In this document: piece by piece, positions 50,910 through 59,953 of the stretch
Numbering within the stretch: position 1 is the stretch's first letter
Layout: every line of letters starts with the position of its first letter
Assembly (NCBI RefSeq): GCF_042660285.1
Contig: NZ_JBHSTP010000003.1
Span: 1-64,000, forward strand
Reading direction: 5' to 3'
From: Luethyella okanaganae
GTDB lineage: Bacteria > Actinomycetota > Actinomycetes > Actinomycetales > Microbacteriaceae
Length of the DNA stretch: 64,000 nucleotides
Program-made: the position numbers and the translations under genes
Notes under the pieces: generated by a model
Told to the model about the DNA's origin: nothing
Databases searched by the model: none
Seen by the model: only the letters and a program-made list of their open reading frames with translations

Positions 50910-53900
50910 ATGACGCCTAGGCCAGGTGGTGAAGCTGACAAGTTAGGCAACAGGTACGAGTCGGCTTGGGCGATCCGCTACGCCCTCTACTGCATCGCCG
51001 ACGCAACTCGCACGCTCACTGCCGAAGACATCGACCCCGATCTTGGTCGGGGCTCCGAGTTCACCTATGTCAGTCTGGCAACAACGGAGGTCCATCAGGT
51101 CAAGCGGCAGCACGGCAACAACAACTGCTGGAGCATCAAAGCGCTTACAGGGCTCGGCATCTTCAGAGCAGCGGTCGACCACGTGGCGGCAGGACGGCGG
51201 TACCACTTCGTCTCACTCATCCCTTGCGGGCCGCTCAAGGAACTGAGCGAGCGAGCACGAAAGTCTGCCGACCTGACGGTCTTCACACAGTCTTGGCTGA
51301 CCGGGGAGTTGCGCACCGCTTTCGACCAGTTGGCTGCGGACGAGGTCTTGGGTGACGCACAGACCGCGTGGACGACGCTGCGGGGGATGTGGTTCGAGAT
51401 CCACGACGAGGACGATGTCGTCAGGGTAAACAGCATGTTGGCCGAACTCAGTCTTGATGGCGCGTCAGGCGAGGTTGTCTCGCATGTGATCGGGGGCGTG
51501 CTGGTAGACAACCTAGGCAAACGCCTGTCCCGAACTGGGTTGCTTGATGATCTGGCTCGATACGGGATTACGCCACGAGCCACCGGTTCGCGAATGGCTG
51601 CCCGCGATCTCGTGAGGGCGGCTACTGCTAGTTGGAGCGGCACCGTGCAGCGTGAGCTACTCCAGCCGCCCATCGAGCGGGTCGAGGCCGTAGAGCTATC
51701 CCAGGTGCTGGAGACTAACCGCCTCGCACTAGTCGTTGGTACTGCAGGCGGCGGGAAGAGCTCGGTCCTTGAACAGGCTGTTGATTCCCTAAGGACGTCC
51801 GGGGCTGAGGTCCTCGCCCTACGTCTCGACCGACTAGAACCGTTTGCCTCAACCATCGATCTGGGACGACAACTCGGCTTCTCCACGTCGCCCGCAGTCG
51901 CCCTCGCTGTTGCTGCTAGTGGTCAGGATGCCTACATCGTGATCGACCAGGTGGACGCGGTGAGCCTGGCGTCAGGTCGAATGCCGCAGAGCTTCGACGT
52001 AGTTATGGACCTCATTGGTGAGGCACTGTCCGCTCCTCGTGTGCGAGTCATACTCGCCTGCCGTGAGTTTGACGTAGAGAACGACCACCGCATCCGCGCG
52101 CTGGCCGCGAGGTCAGATATCAACAGGTTGAAAGTCGAGCCTCTATCGAGAGAACAGGTCATCGCGGCAGTAACTCAAATGGGGCTGAACCCCATCGGCC
52201 TAACTGCTACCCAACTTGCGATATTGCAGACACCTCTGCACCTCGTACTCCTGAAAAGTATCGCTGCTCAGAGTGACGCGCTCTCGTTTCAATCGAGGGG
52301 CTCGCTGTTCTCGACATTCTGGGAACGCAAGCGACAGGCGGCAAAGGCAAGACGGGATGGCGTTCGCTTCAACGAAACCCTCGCTCGTGTCGCAAACGCG
52401 GCCAGCGATCGTCAGGTTCTCACTGTACCGATCGAGGTACTCGATGAGGGAGATCTACTCGACGACGCCAATGTCCTAGTTTCAGAGCACATGCTGGCAC
52501 GAGACGGCAACCGCATCGCGTTCTTCCACGAGACGTACTTCGACTACGCGTTTGCGCGCCAGTGGGTGTCTCGAGGGGAATCACTTCTCAACTTCCTTCT
52601 GCGTGATGAGCAAGAACTGTTTCGTCGAGCGCAGGTACGACAGATCCTTCAGCATTTGCACGAACGCGAAGCCGACCGCTTCCTCGAGGAGCTGGAGACT
52701 CTGCTAGCGAGCGAAGAGATTCGGTTTCACATCAAGGAGACGGCTCTTGCGGTGTTTGCCAGCCTTCCCGAACCAACGACGGCCGAGGCCGACCTCGCTC
52801 TTCGTGTAGCGGCCGTCAAGCCTACGTGGGAGGGCCATCTGTGGCAGCAGCTACGGCGCGCCCAATGGTTTCGACGATTCCACGAGGACGGGCACATCGC
52901 CAGCTGGCTGGATGGCGCCGACAAGGCACTGAGGGCGCACGCGATCAACCTGATGGTCAACGGCGTGAGCGAACACGGCGACGCTGTAGCTGACCTGCTG
53001 GCGTCCCGGCAGTCCGCTCCGGAATACCTCGACTGGGTGCGGCACGTGCTTCGAGTCGCAGACGTTCATACAAATCGTCGCCTGTTCGATCTCCTGCTTG
53101 CGGTGGTGCGCGGTGGGGGGTTTGACGGCGCGGAGGGAGAGCTCTGGCTTGCCGTCCATCAACTCGCTCGGCGAGAGCCTACCTGGGCCGTAGAGCTGCT
53201 ACAAGCGCGGTTTGTCGACCACAAGAATGCACTGGCGCTCGATGCCGATGAAAAGGTCGAAGCCTTGGCTATCCGCGAGTGGGGCGCCAGCGAGCTGGTG
53301 CGTGAATGCGCGGCCGCTGAACCCCAGACGTTTGTTCAGACCATCGTGCCGTACCTGCTGAAGGTCATGTCAGCCACTGAGACTCTGCCAGGCAACCAGC
53401 GCCCAGTACGCGATAGGCACTTCTCCTTCCGCTTCCCCGATCGCGATCCGGATGTCCGCCATCTCGACGAGGCCTTATTGGGCGCCACGGCCAAAGCGCT
53501 GGAATCGTTGTCCCAATCCGAGCCGCTAGCTGTGAAATCGATGCTCGAGGTTCTCGCTGAGGACCCCCACGATGCCGCGCAGTTTCTTCTCTACCGCTCG
53601 CTGATAGCTGGCGAAGGCGCATTCGCCGCATGGGCCGCAGAGTTGCTGCTCCAAGGCGCCCACCGACTCGACTGCGGCTATATCTCCGACAGCCATTGGG
53701 TCGCGCGAGAAGTTGTTCGTGCCATCGCACCCCACATCGATGATGTCACCCACCGTCAGCTCGAGGACCAATTCCGCGACCTGCGAAACCCCTACGAACG
53801 AAGACGAAACTTCGGTCGTACTGCATTCGCGTTCCTGTCGGCACTTCAGGAAAGTCGGCTTAGCCACGATGGCATGCGCCGGCTTCAGGAGTATCGGCGG

Positions 53901-55358
53901 AAGTTCAACGAGGATTTCCCATCCGCTCCGGTGGGCATCATTGGAGGCTCCGTCGGTTCACCCATAGCCGCTGACGCTTTGACGAAAATGACCGACGCCC
54001 ACTGGCTCAACGCCATGGCGAGGCACCAGGACGACGACCACGATTGGGAAAAGGGGGGCGCCCGGGAGCTGGCAAGTCAGCTCCAAGTACACGTCGCCAA
54101 CAATCCCGAACGATTCGCTCGACTCGCGCTGAAGGCAACATCTGATCTTAATCCGGCGTACGGCGATGCATTTCTGATGGGCTTCGGTACCGCCGAAACG
54201 ATTGCGGAGCCTGATGTGATTTTCGCGGCGATCAGGCACATTGCCTCCTTCGGCCATGACGAAAATGATCGCTGGCTGGGCATGGCGCTGCGGCGGCGGC
54301 TCCGCGACGCGCCGCTCGACTTGGTGGAACTGATTCTCGACCGCAGTATCCACTCCCCCCACCCGGATGACAACACACCCCTTTTCAGCCGCAACGGCGA
54401 AGAGCGGCGCGCGGAGAGCCTCCGGATGAGCGGAATCAATACAACTCGCGGCAGTCTGGCAGAGTCTCTCGGTGACCTTCTCGTCTACGACGCGGACGGG
54501 CGGCGAACCGAGCTGGTCAGCGCTCACCTTGAAGAGCTAGCGGCTGACCCCGTCCTCAGTGTTCGGACCTGCGTTGCACACACGATTGCTGCTTCTCTGC
54601 GCTTCGACCGCCCCTCGGCATACCGAGCGTTCGAGCGGCTCATCCAGGCTGACGACATTCTCCTCGCGACTGACCTAGTACAGCGATTGATGCTCTACAT
54701 CGGCAACGTGAACCCGGAACTGATTGAACCCGTAATCGAACGGATGCTGCGTTCCGCGGATGACGAAGCGCGCCACGCAGGGGGGCGGCTCGCTGCCTTC
54801 GCTGCGTTGGAATGGGAGCGCCCGAAACTCCTTACGCAAGCAATGCGCGCGGACGCCCCTGCGCGACGCGGCGCGGCGCATGTATGCGCGGCGCGAGTCG
54901 AGCGAACTCTGAACCCAGAGTTGGCCACTTCGGCTCTGACCGAACTCATGAACGACCGCGACGGCGATGTCCGGAAGGCGGCGGCCGAACTCGCGATAAA
55001 CCTTCGCGAAAGACCGTTGCAACCTTTCGCGTCGCTCCTCGAGGCGCTAATCGACTCCAGTGCCTATGCAGATGCATCCCCGCAATTGCTAATCACGCTT
55101 GAGCAGGCTCCCGACAAGGTAGATGCGCTAGTGCTCAGGGTGGCGCAGCGGTTCATGTCACTCTACGATCGGGACGCAGGCGACATCCGCACGTCGGCGG
55201 CCGGGGATGCGCACTACGTGAGCGGGCTAGTTGTGCGCGGCTTGGCGCAGTCGCGAGATCGAGCGCATCGGGCCGCGCTCCTTGATGTTCTCGATGTTTT
55301 GCTCGCGCTTGGCGTCTACGGCATCGGCGAAGCCATTGCACATTCGGAGCGCCTGTAG
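50910..55358 (+). CDS. Large nuclease-STAND NTPase-repeat protein, candidate anti-phage system
   Basis: This 1,482-residue protein has three parts. The N-terminus (1-170) looks like a PD-(D/E)XK-type or Cap4/DUF4297-like nuclease: GNRYESAWAIRYALYCI, then TTEVHQVKRQ with a QxK motif at Q63/K65. The middle is a STAND-type P-loop NTPase: Walker A GTAGGGKSS (277-285), Walker B DAYIVIDQVDAV (about 340-351), then LACREFDVEND. From about residue 560 to the end are helical HEAT-like repeats. This effector-NTPase-sensor order is that of Avs and related defence proteins. It stands alone in an integrated element. AAAGG lies six bases before ATG 50910. The function is inferred from layout. Confidence 0.8.
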   Translation: MTPRPGGEADKLGNRYESAWAIRYALYCIADATRTLTAEDIDPDLGRGSEFTYVSLATTEVHQVKRQHGNNNCWSIKALTGLGIFRAAVDHVAAGRRYHFVSLIPCGPLKELSERARKSADLTVFTQSWLTGELRTAFDQLAADEVLGDAQTAWTTLRGMWFEIHDEDDVVRVNSMLAELSLDGASGEVVSHVIGGVLVDNLGKRLSRTGLLDDLARYGITPRATGSRMAARDLVRAATASWSGTVQRELLQPPIERVEAVELSQVLETNRLALVVGTAGGGKSSVLEQAVDSLRTSGAEVLALRLDRLEPFASTIDLGRQLGFSTSPAVALAVAASGQDAYIVIDQVDAVSLASGRMPQSFDVVMDLIGEALSAPRVRVILACREFDVENDHRIRALAARSDINRLKVEPLSREQVIAAVTQMGLNPIGLTATQLAILQTPLHLVLLKSIAAQSDALSFQSRGSLFSTFWERKRQAAKARRDGVRFNETLARVANAASDRQVLTVPIEVLDEGDLLDDANVLVSEHMLARDGNRIAFFHETYFDYAFARQWVSRGESLLNFLLRDEQELFRRAQVRQILQHLHEREADRFLEELETLLASEEIRFHIKETALAVFASLPEPTTAEADLALRVAAVKPTWEGHLWQQLRRAQWFRRFHEDGHIASWLDGADKALRAHAINLMVNGVSEHGDAVADLLASRQSAPEYLDWVRHVLRVADVHTNRRLFDLLLAVVRGGGFDGAEGELWLAVHQLARREPTWAVELLQARFVDHKNALALDADEKVEALAIREWGASELVRECAAAEPQTFVQTIVPYLLKVMSATETLPGNQRPVRDRHFSFRFPDRDPDVRHLDEALLGATAKALESLSQSEPLAVKSMLEVLAEDPHDAAQFLLYRSLIAGEGAFAAWAAELLLQGAHRLDCGYISDSHWVAREVVRAIAPHIDDVTHRQLEDQFRDLRNPYERRRNFGRTAFAFLSALQESRLSHDGMRRLQEYRRKFNEDFPSAPVGIIGGSVGSPIAADALTKMTDAHWLNAMARHQDDDHDWEKGGARELASQLQVHVANNPERFARLALKATSDLNPAYGDAFLMGFGTAETIAEPDVIFAAIRHIASFGHDENDRWLGMALRRRLRDAPLDLVELILDRSIHSPHPDDNTPLFSRNGEERRAESLRMSGINTTRGSLAESLGDLLVYDADGRRTELVSAHLEELAADPVLSVRTCVAHTIAASLRFDRPSAYRAFERLIQADDILLATDLVQRLMLYIGNVNPELIEPVIERMLRSADDEARHAGGRLAAFAALEWERPKLLTQAMRADAPARRGAAHVCAARVERTLNPELATSALTELMNDRDGDVRKAAAELAINLRERPLQPFASLLEALIDSSAYADASPQLLITLEQAPDKVDALVLRVAQRFMSLYDRDAGDIRTSAAGDAHYVSGLVVRGLAQSRDRAHRAALLDVLDVLLALGVYGIGEAIAHSERL

Positions 55359-55625
55359 AGGGTCCGAAGAACAGTGCCCGCGCGCGGGTCCTCGGCCGCC
55401 CGTCGGTCGACCCCGGCCGCACCCGCGCCGGTGTGCGAGTTGTCGTGGCCGTATGCCTCGCCCGGTGAAGATGCCCGCAGAGGCGCGTCAACTGCAACAG
55501 TGGATCTCCGTCTGGAATCGGCATACCGGCGGGTGCCCACGCGCTGGATACGCTCCCTGCGTGCCGTAGCCCGCTTCGGAGCCACTACCGAATGTGCGGG
55601 CCTCAGTTCCCACTTCGTCGTGGTG

Positions 55626-56333
55626 TTACCCCGCGCGCCCGCGCCGCCCAGGCGGCAGCAACCCCCGTTCCCGAGCCTTCGTCACCCACCCCTGCGCAGT
55701 CGACAACGCGACTCCGTTGACCTGCGCCATCGTCGCGCTCGGATTCGCGTCGCCCTGCTGCGTGAGCCGGCCATGCTGCAGCGCGACCATCTCGTAGAAG
55801 TCGGGCACCTTCTTGGGGTCACCCAGCGGCTTGAGCAGGTCCCGCTCGCTGACCTTCCGCCCCGATGGCAGCACGATCTTGCCGCCCGTGACCGTCTCGG
55901 TCCGCTTCATGGCGAAGAGCCGCTTGTTGATGGCCGCCTCGATGCGCGCGGTCGGCAATTCGCGCAGGAGCTGGCTCGTGATCGGGTCGCCCGGGCGCCA
56001 TGGCAGGTAGATCACGCCGGTGATGCGTACCTCCTCGGGCACAGCGAACAGCTGGCGCTGCAGCCGGATCATCACTCGCGTGTGCGTTTCCGAATGCTCG
56101 ATGTAGCGCCAGCGCCCGTCGATCGTTTCGTTATCCTCGGAGGGCTGCGACTCCGACTCTGAATCCGTCGTGATCCAGTCGTCGTATCCGAGGATCGCGT
56201 CGATCTGCGCGCTCGCGTCGTCGTCGCGTTCTCCGGGGAAGCGGTGCGGCAGGTACCACCCATCGGGCAAGTCGGCGGCGACGAGCAGACCGTCGGATGA
56301 CTGGTCAGCCCAGCGGGGCGTCGAAGCGGGCAT
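55626..56333 (-). CDS. Element-borne protein with C-terminal HTH, unknown role
   Basis: This 235-residue protein has an N-terminal part with DGLLVAADLPDGWYLPHRFP, a central region with TRVMIRLQRQLFAVPEEVRI, and a C-terminal helix-turn-helix of the kind found in actinobacterial element proteins (PSATMAQVNGVALSTAQGWV, then TKARERGLLPPGRRGRAG). It diverges from the excisionase/integrase pair and may regulate excision. The 267 bases between it and the STAND gene hold no gene I can support. Confidence 0.65.
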   Translation of the reverse strand: MPASTPRWADQSSDGLLVAADLPDGWYLPHRFPGERDDDASAQIDAILGYDDWITTDSESESQPSEDNETIDGRWRYIEHSETHTRVMIRLQRQLFAVPEEVRITGVIYLPWRPGDPITSQLLRELPTARIEAAINKRLFAMKRTETVTGGKIVLPSGRKVSERDLLKPLGDPKKVPDFYEMVALQHGRLTQQGDANPSATMAQVNGVALSTAQGWVTKARERGLLPPGRRGRAG

Positions 56334-56473
56334 GGGTTGAGTCTAGTCACTCAACTCAGATACTTGCCGAAATCGGCGGCACCGTGATATTCTCAGGTAC
56401 TTGCAAATAGCCGCGCTTGTGCCGGCGTGCACCAGATGCCAGCACTGCGGCGAAATAGCCGAAGGGGTGCATC

Positions 56474-56671
56474 ATGGTCGACGCCGCGCTGAGGGTGGAG
56501 TACCTGAACCGCATCGAGGCAGCTGCGCGGTGCCGCGTTCCGGTCTCGACGTTCGACAAGCTGCGCCACGACGGGCTGATTCCCGAGCCCGATGCGCGCA
56601 TGGGCAAGCATCTGCTCTGGAGCGCCGACACGCTCGACGAGCTGCTCGCCCGGGGCGGCACGGAGCACTGA
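56474..56671 (+). CDS. Excisionase-like MerR-type HTH protein
   Basis: This 65-residue protein has a winged-helix/MerR-like fold: LNRIEAAARCRVPVSTFDKL then HDGLIPEPDARMGKHLLWSA, as in AlpA/Xis proteins. It precedes the integrase and overlaps it by one base (TGATG), the usual order in actinobacterial integrative elements. It would favour excision or regulate the integrase. Confidence 0.8.
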   Translation: MVDAALRVEYLNRIEAAARCRVPVSTFDKLRHDGLIPEPDARMGKHLLWSADTLDELLARGGTEH

Positions 56672-57900
56672 TGGCCGGGCGGCCGACGAAGGACTCCCCG
56701 TCGCGGGTCGATCCGCGCACGGGTCGGCCGCTGCCCGAAGGCATCCGGTGGCGAGCTGATCGCCAGCGCTACCAGATCCGCGTCGTCGGCCCGAGCGTCG
56801 AGGGTGGCGCTGCCGAGCGATCGCGCACCTTCTTGACCCTCGCCGAGGCGAAGCGCGAGCTTGCGAAGATGGTCGCCGGCCGCAACCCGAACGGTTCGAT
56901 GACACTCGAGCAGTGGCACGAGAAGTACTGGCCGGCGATCGAGTCCTCGGTGCGGCCGGCCACCGCGCGCACCTACGGCGTGGCCTGGCGGCTCCGCGTG
57001 AAGCCGAGCCTGGGCAGGCACCGGCTCGAGGACATCACCTCGCCGATGATCGAGTCGGCGATGGTGGCGTGGTCGGGTGGAGCATCCGCCAAGAACGACG
57101 CGCTCGCCGTACTGTCACGCCTGCTGGACGGCGCGCGCCGATCACGCTTCATCGACTACAACCCCGCACGCGAGGTGAAGCGGCCGAGCATGCGCGAATC
57201 GATCTCGCCGGTCTCGCGCGCGCTCACCCTCGACCAGATTCGAACGCTGCTTGACCTCGTGCCAGACGGCGTCTACCGCCGCTACCTCGCAGCGCTCGTC
57301 TACACCGGCATGCGGGCAGGGGAGGCGACCGCGCTGCGCGTCGGCGATGTCGACTTCGAGCGCGGCATCATCCGCGTCAGCCGGTCGCTGAGTCCGGGCC
57401 AGCGCGGCGAGCTGATCGAGCAGTCGCCGAAGAGTCACAAGTTCCGCGACGTGCCACTAATCGATGCGCTGCGCCCCTACGCCGAGGAGGCTGCCCAAGG
57501 CAAGGCTGCGGGCGACCTGCTGTTCGACGGTGTTGACGGCGGGCGGCTCACCAACCACAACGCGCGTCGAGGAGTCGACTGGGAGACGCTTCGCGAGGCG
57601 ATCGGCCGGCCCGACCTTCGCATCCACGATCTCCGGCACACCTTCGCAACAATTCTGTTCGACGCTGGCGCCACTGCTCCCGACGTGCAGGCGACGCTCG
57701 GACACTCGAGCCTGCAGGTCACCGAGCGCTACTCGCGGGCCCGCGAGGGTGTCGCTCTTCGTGCCGGCGCGGCACTGAACGACGCGCTCAAGAGCGCGGG
57801 CGGCGAACCGTCGAAACGAACCAGCAGGCGAACCCCCCGCCGACCTCAATGCACATTAATGGCACAGCCTCGGCGAGACACCGGCGGAATCGCCCGCTGA
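56671..57900 (+). CDS. int: Tyrosine-type site-specific integrase
   Basis: This 409-residue protein starts with an AP2-like arm-binding domain (GIRWRADRQRYQIRVV), has a core-binding domain (about 75-165) and a catalytic domain with all expected residues: Arg in YTGMRAGEATALR, His-x-x-Arg in IHDLRHTFAT, His in LGHSSLQV and Tyr in TERYSRAREG. It integrates the element next to tRNA-Phe, whose 3' end is 35 bases from its stop. The last 40 residues are basic and unusual. Confidence 0.94.
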   Translation: MAGRPTKDSPSRVDPRTGRPLPEGIRWRADRQRYQIRVVGPSVEGGAAERSRTFLTLAEAKRELAKMVAGRNPNGSMTLEQWHEKYWPAIESSVRPATARTYGVAWRLRVKPSLGRHRLEDITSPMIESAMVAWSGGASAKNDALAVLSRLLDGARRSRFIDYNPAREVKRPSMRESISPVSRALTLDQIRTLLDLVPDGVYRRYLAALVYTGMRAGEATALRVGDVDFERGIIRVSRSLSPGQRGELIEQSPKSHKFRDVPLIDALRPYAEEAAQGKAAGDLLFDGVDGGRLTNHNARRGVDWETLREAIGRPDLRIHDLRHTFATILFDAGATAPDVQATLGHSSLQVTERYSRAREGVALRAGAALNDALKSAGGEPSKRTSRRTPRRPQCTLMAQPRRDTGGIAR

Positions 57901-57906
57901 AACAAG

Positions 57907-57933
57907 AAAACCCCCGGTTACTCGGGGGTTTTG
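57907..57933. terminator. Bidirectional terminator between integrase and tRNA-Phe
   Basis: AAAACCCCCG / CGGGGGTTTT stem with a seven-base loop and T/A tracts on both sides. It can serve the plus-strand integrase and the minus-strand tRNA. Confidence 0.85.
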
Positions 57934-57934
57934 A

Positions 57935-58010
57935 TGGTGGCTCCGACCGGCATCGATCCGGTGACCTTTCGATTTTCAGTCGAACGCTCTACCAACTGAG
58001 CTACAGAGCC
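57935..58010 (-). tRNA. tRNA-Phe (GAA)
   Basis: The minus strand folds as a full cloverleaf: acceptor GGCTCTG with CGGAGCC, D arm GCTCAGTTGGTAGAGC, anticodon stem TTCGA/TCGAA with loop CTGAAAA (anticodon GAA), T arm CCGG-TCGATGC-CCGG, discriminator A and an encoded CCA. It is the likely integration target of the adjacent element: its 3' end faces the integrase. Confidence 0.96.
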
Positions 58011-58037
58011 AGGCGCATCGAAGATGCCGCCTTAAGG

Positions 58038-58066
58038 AACAAGCCCCTTCTTTCGAAAGGGCTTGT
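58038..58066 (-). terminator. Hairpin between tRNA-Asp and tRNA-Phe
   Basis: ACAAGCCC with GGGCTTGT arms around a short AT-containing centre. Placed just downstream of tRNA-Asp on the minus strand. Confidence 0.6.
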
Positions 58067-58074
58067 CGCCTTTG

Positions 58075-58148
58075 CGACCCTGACGGGACTTGAACCCGCG
58101 ACCTCCGCCGTGACAGGGCGGCACGCTAACCAACTGCGCTACAGGGCC
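58075..58148 (-). tRNA. tRNA-Asp (GTC)
   Basis: Cloverleaf on the minus strand: acceptor GGCCCTG with CAGGGTC (one G-T pair), anticodon stem CCGCC/GGCGG with loop CTGTCAC (anticodon GTC), T loop TTCAAGT, discriminator G. CCA is not encoded. Confidence 0.96.
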
Positions 58149-58211
58149 TCGATGTGAAGCTCGCGTCGTCTCCGACACGTATTCAATTATGGTATGGCCT
58201 ATTCACTTATG

Positions 58212-58284
58212 TGACCCCAACGGGATTCGAACCCGTGCTGCCGCCGTGAAAGGGCGGTGTCCTAGGCCACTAAACGATGGGGCC
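58212..58284 (-). tRNA. tRNA-Glu (TTC)
   Basis: Cloverleaf on the minus strand: acceptor GGCCCCA with TGGGGTC, anticodon stem CCGCC/GGCGG with loop CTTTCAC (anticodon TTC), T loop TTCGAAT, discriminator A. First of the Glu-Asp-Phe cluster. Confidence 0.96.
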
Positions 58285-58597
58285 GAGCGGCCACCGAATG
58301 CATGACCACCGACGCACAAGCATACGGTCTTCCGCCGGATTTGACAAAACGGTTTCGCCCGTCCCGCCACCTTCTTCGGGGCCGATCCGGCGACTCCCCC
58401 GAAATGGTCCGGCAAAAGGCGCGGAGCGGGTTAGATTCGCCCCGACGCCGTCGTTCGGCGGCCGACCCCGAGGGGATGGTCGGGGGTGATCGGGGCGGAT
58501 GCTGGGCATTTCCGGCCTCTGTTGCTACTGTTAAAAAAAGTTACTGCTGTTACTGGAGTGACATCGAAGTGGCGTGGGGGCTGCCGATCGGGGAGTT

Positions 58598-59953
58598 ATG
58601 AAGCGCACGGAATCGGGACCGACGCAGAAGACGACACGAGTGCCGCGGAGCATCCGCCGCGCTCGAACCATCGTTCGGGGCGGCGCACGTTCGCTCAGGC
58701 GACGGTTCCGTGTGCTCGTAGCGACGGGGGCGATCGTCGGCATGGCGCTCACCGGAGCACTCGCCGCTCCCGCCTCGGCTACCGACTATCCGAGCTGGCA
58801 GGACCTGCAGAACGCGAAGGCGAACACGGCTGCCGGTGCCGCTGCGGTCGAGAACATCAAGAACCTCATCGCGCAGCTGCAGACCCAGGTCGTCGAAGCG
58901 CAGGCGGAGTCCGATCGGCGCAGCAACGAGCTGATCGTCGCCCGCGAGAAGTTCGACGAAGCCAACGATCGCGCCAATGCCTTGCAGACCCAGGCCGACA
59001 CGAGTCAGGCACAGGCGGACACCGCTACCAAACAGGCGGGCCAGCTCGCCGCGCAACTGTACCGCACCGGAGGAGGCGATCTCAGCGTCAACCTGTTCCT
59101 CGACGGACGTAAGTCTGACGGCGGGGCGGACCAGCTGCTCTCGAAGCTCGGCAGCATGAGCAAGTTGGTCGAGCGCAGCTCCGGCATCTACGAGCAGGCG
59201 CAGGCGGCGCAGAACACTGCGCGCGCGCTGAGCGCCCAGGCAGAGGTCGCCAAGGTCGAGCGTGAGAAACTGCGTCTCGCGGCCGAGGAGGCGCTCGCAC
59301 AGGCGGTCGCCGCCCAAGCGGCGCTCGAGACCGCACTCGCCGAGTCCCAGGCGAGGAGCATCGAGCTCGATCAGCAGCTGAGGTTCCTGCAGGACCAGGA
59401 GGCGAAGACCTCCGAGGCGTACCAGGCGGGGGTCGCGGAACGGGCGCGCCTCGAGGCCGAGCGCATCGCGCGCGAGCAGGCCGAGCGCGGTGGCGGCCCC
59501 GGCGCAGGACTTCCCGGCGGCTGGATCAGCGATCAGGGCTGGGCGGTTCCGGCGTCCGGCAACATCACAGACGGCTACGGGCCGCGCCAGGTCTACTGCA
59601 GCAGCGGTGGCTGCAGCAGCGGCTTCCACCGCGGAACCGACATCGGAACCGGATGCTCCGCGCCGATCTACGCCGCAGCGAGCGGAACGGTGGTCTACTC
59701 TGGGCGCAACGGCACCTATGGCAACTGGATCGAGATCGACCACGGTGGCGGCGTGAGCACCGGCTACGCGCACATCCGCGACGGCGGACGCTTCGTCGGC
59801 GTCGGCGACCGGGTAGACGTCGGCCAGAACATCGCCAGCTCGGGCACCACGGGTGCGTCGACAGGATGTCACCTGCACTTCGAGGTGCGCATCAACGGCG
59901 GTGCCATCAACCCCGTGCCGTTCATGGCCGACAGAGGAGCCCCGCTTGGCTGA
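58598..59953 (+). CDS. Secreted M23-family murein endopeptidase with coiled-coil N-terminus
   Basis: This 451-residue cell-wall hydrolase has a signal peptide (RRRFRVLVATGAIVGMALTG, ending APASA|T), a long coiled coil (about 75-310, with Ala/Gln/Glu heptads), a Gly-rich hinge and an M23/LytM domain. The zinc site is H344 and D348 (HRGTDIGT) with H425/H427 (CHLHFEV). It would cut peptidoglycan cross-bridges, and the coiled coil probably controls it, as in RipA/EnvC-type division hydrolases. GGGGAG lies just before ATG 58598. It is coupled to a paralogous NlpC/P60 gene. Confidence 0.92.
   Translation: MKRTESGPTQKTTRVPRSIRRARTIVRGGARSLRRRFRVLVATGAIVGMALTGALAAPASATDYPSWQDLQNAKANTAAGAAAVENIKNLIAQLQTQVVEAQAESDRRSNELIVAREKFDEANDRANALQTQADTSQAQADTATKQAGQLAAQLYRTGGGDLSVNLFLDGRKSDGGADQLLSKLGSMSKLVERSSGIYEQAQAAQNTARALSAQAEVAKVEREKLRLAAEEALAQAVAAQAALETALAESQARSIELDQQLRFLQDQEAKTSEAYQAGVAERARLEAERIAREQAERGGGPGAGLPGGWISDQGWAVPASGNITDGYGPRQVYCSSGGCSSGFHRGTDIGTGCSAPIYAAASGTVVYSGRNGTYGNWIEIDHGGGVSTGYAHIRDGGRFVGVGDRVDVGQNIASSGTTGASTGCHLHFEVRINGGAINPVPFMADRGAPLG

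Larger units (their letters stand above)
46692..57934. mobile_element. Integrated mobilisable element (approximate; left end unknown)
   Basis: The right end is set by a tyrosine integrase and excisionase beside the 3' end of tRNA-Phe. Inside lie a truncated MobF relaxase, a large defence-like STAND protein and an HTH protein. No replication initiator of a known family, TraG/FtsK or secretion genes were seen, so the element is at most mobilisable. A repeat of the tRNA 3' sequence that would mark the other end was not found by eye; the element could extend left through the AbiE and ABC operons to about 40.2 kb. Confidence 0.5.

Noticed and set aside
55626..56333. Plasmid replication initiator
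   Set aside because: A C-terminal HTH is visible, but no Rep catalytic motif or nearby iterons were found.
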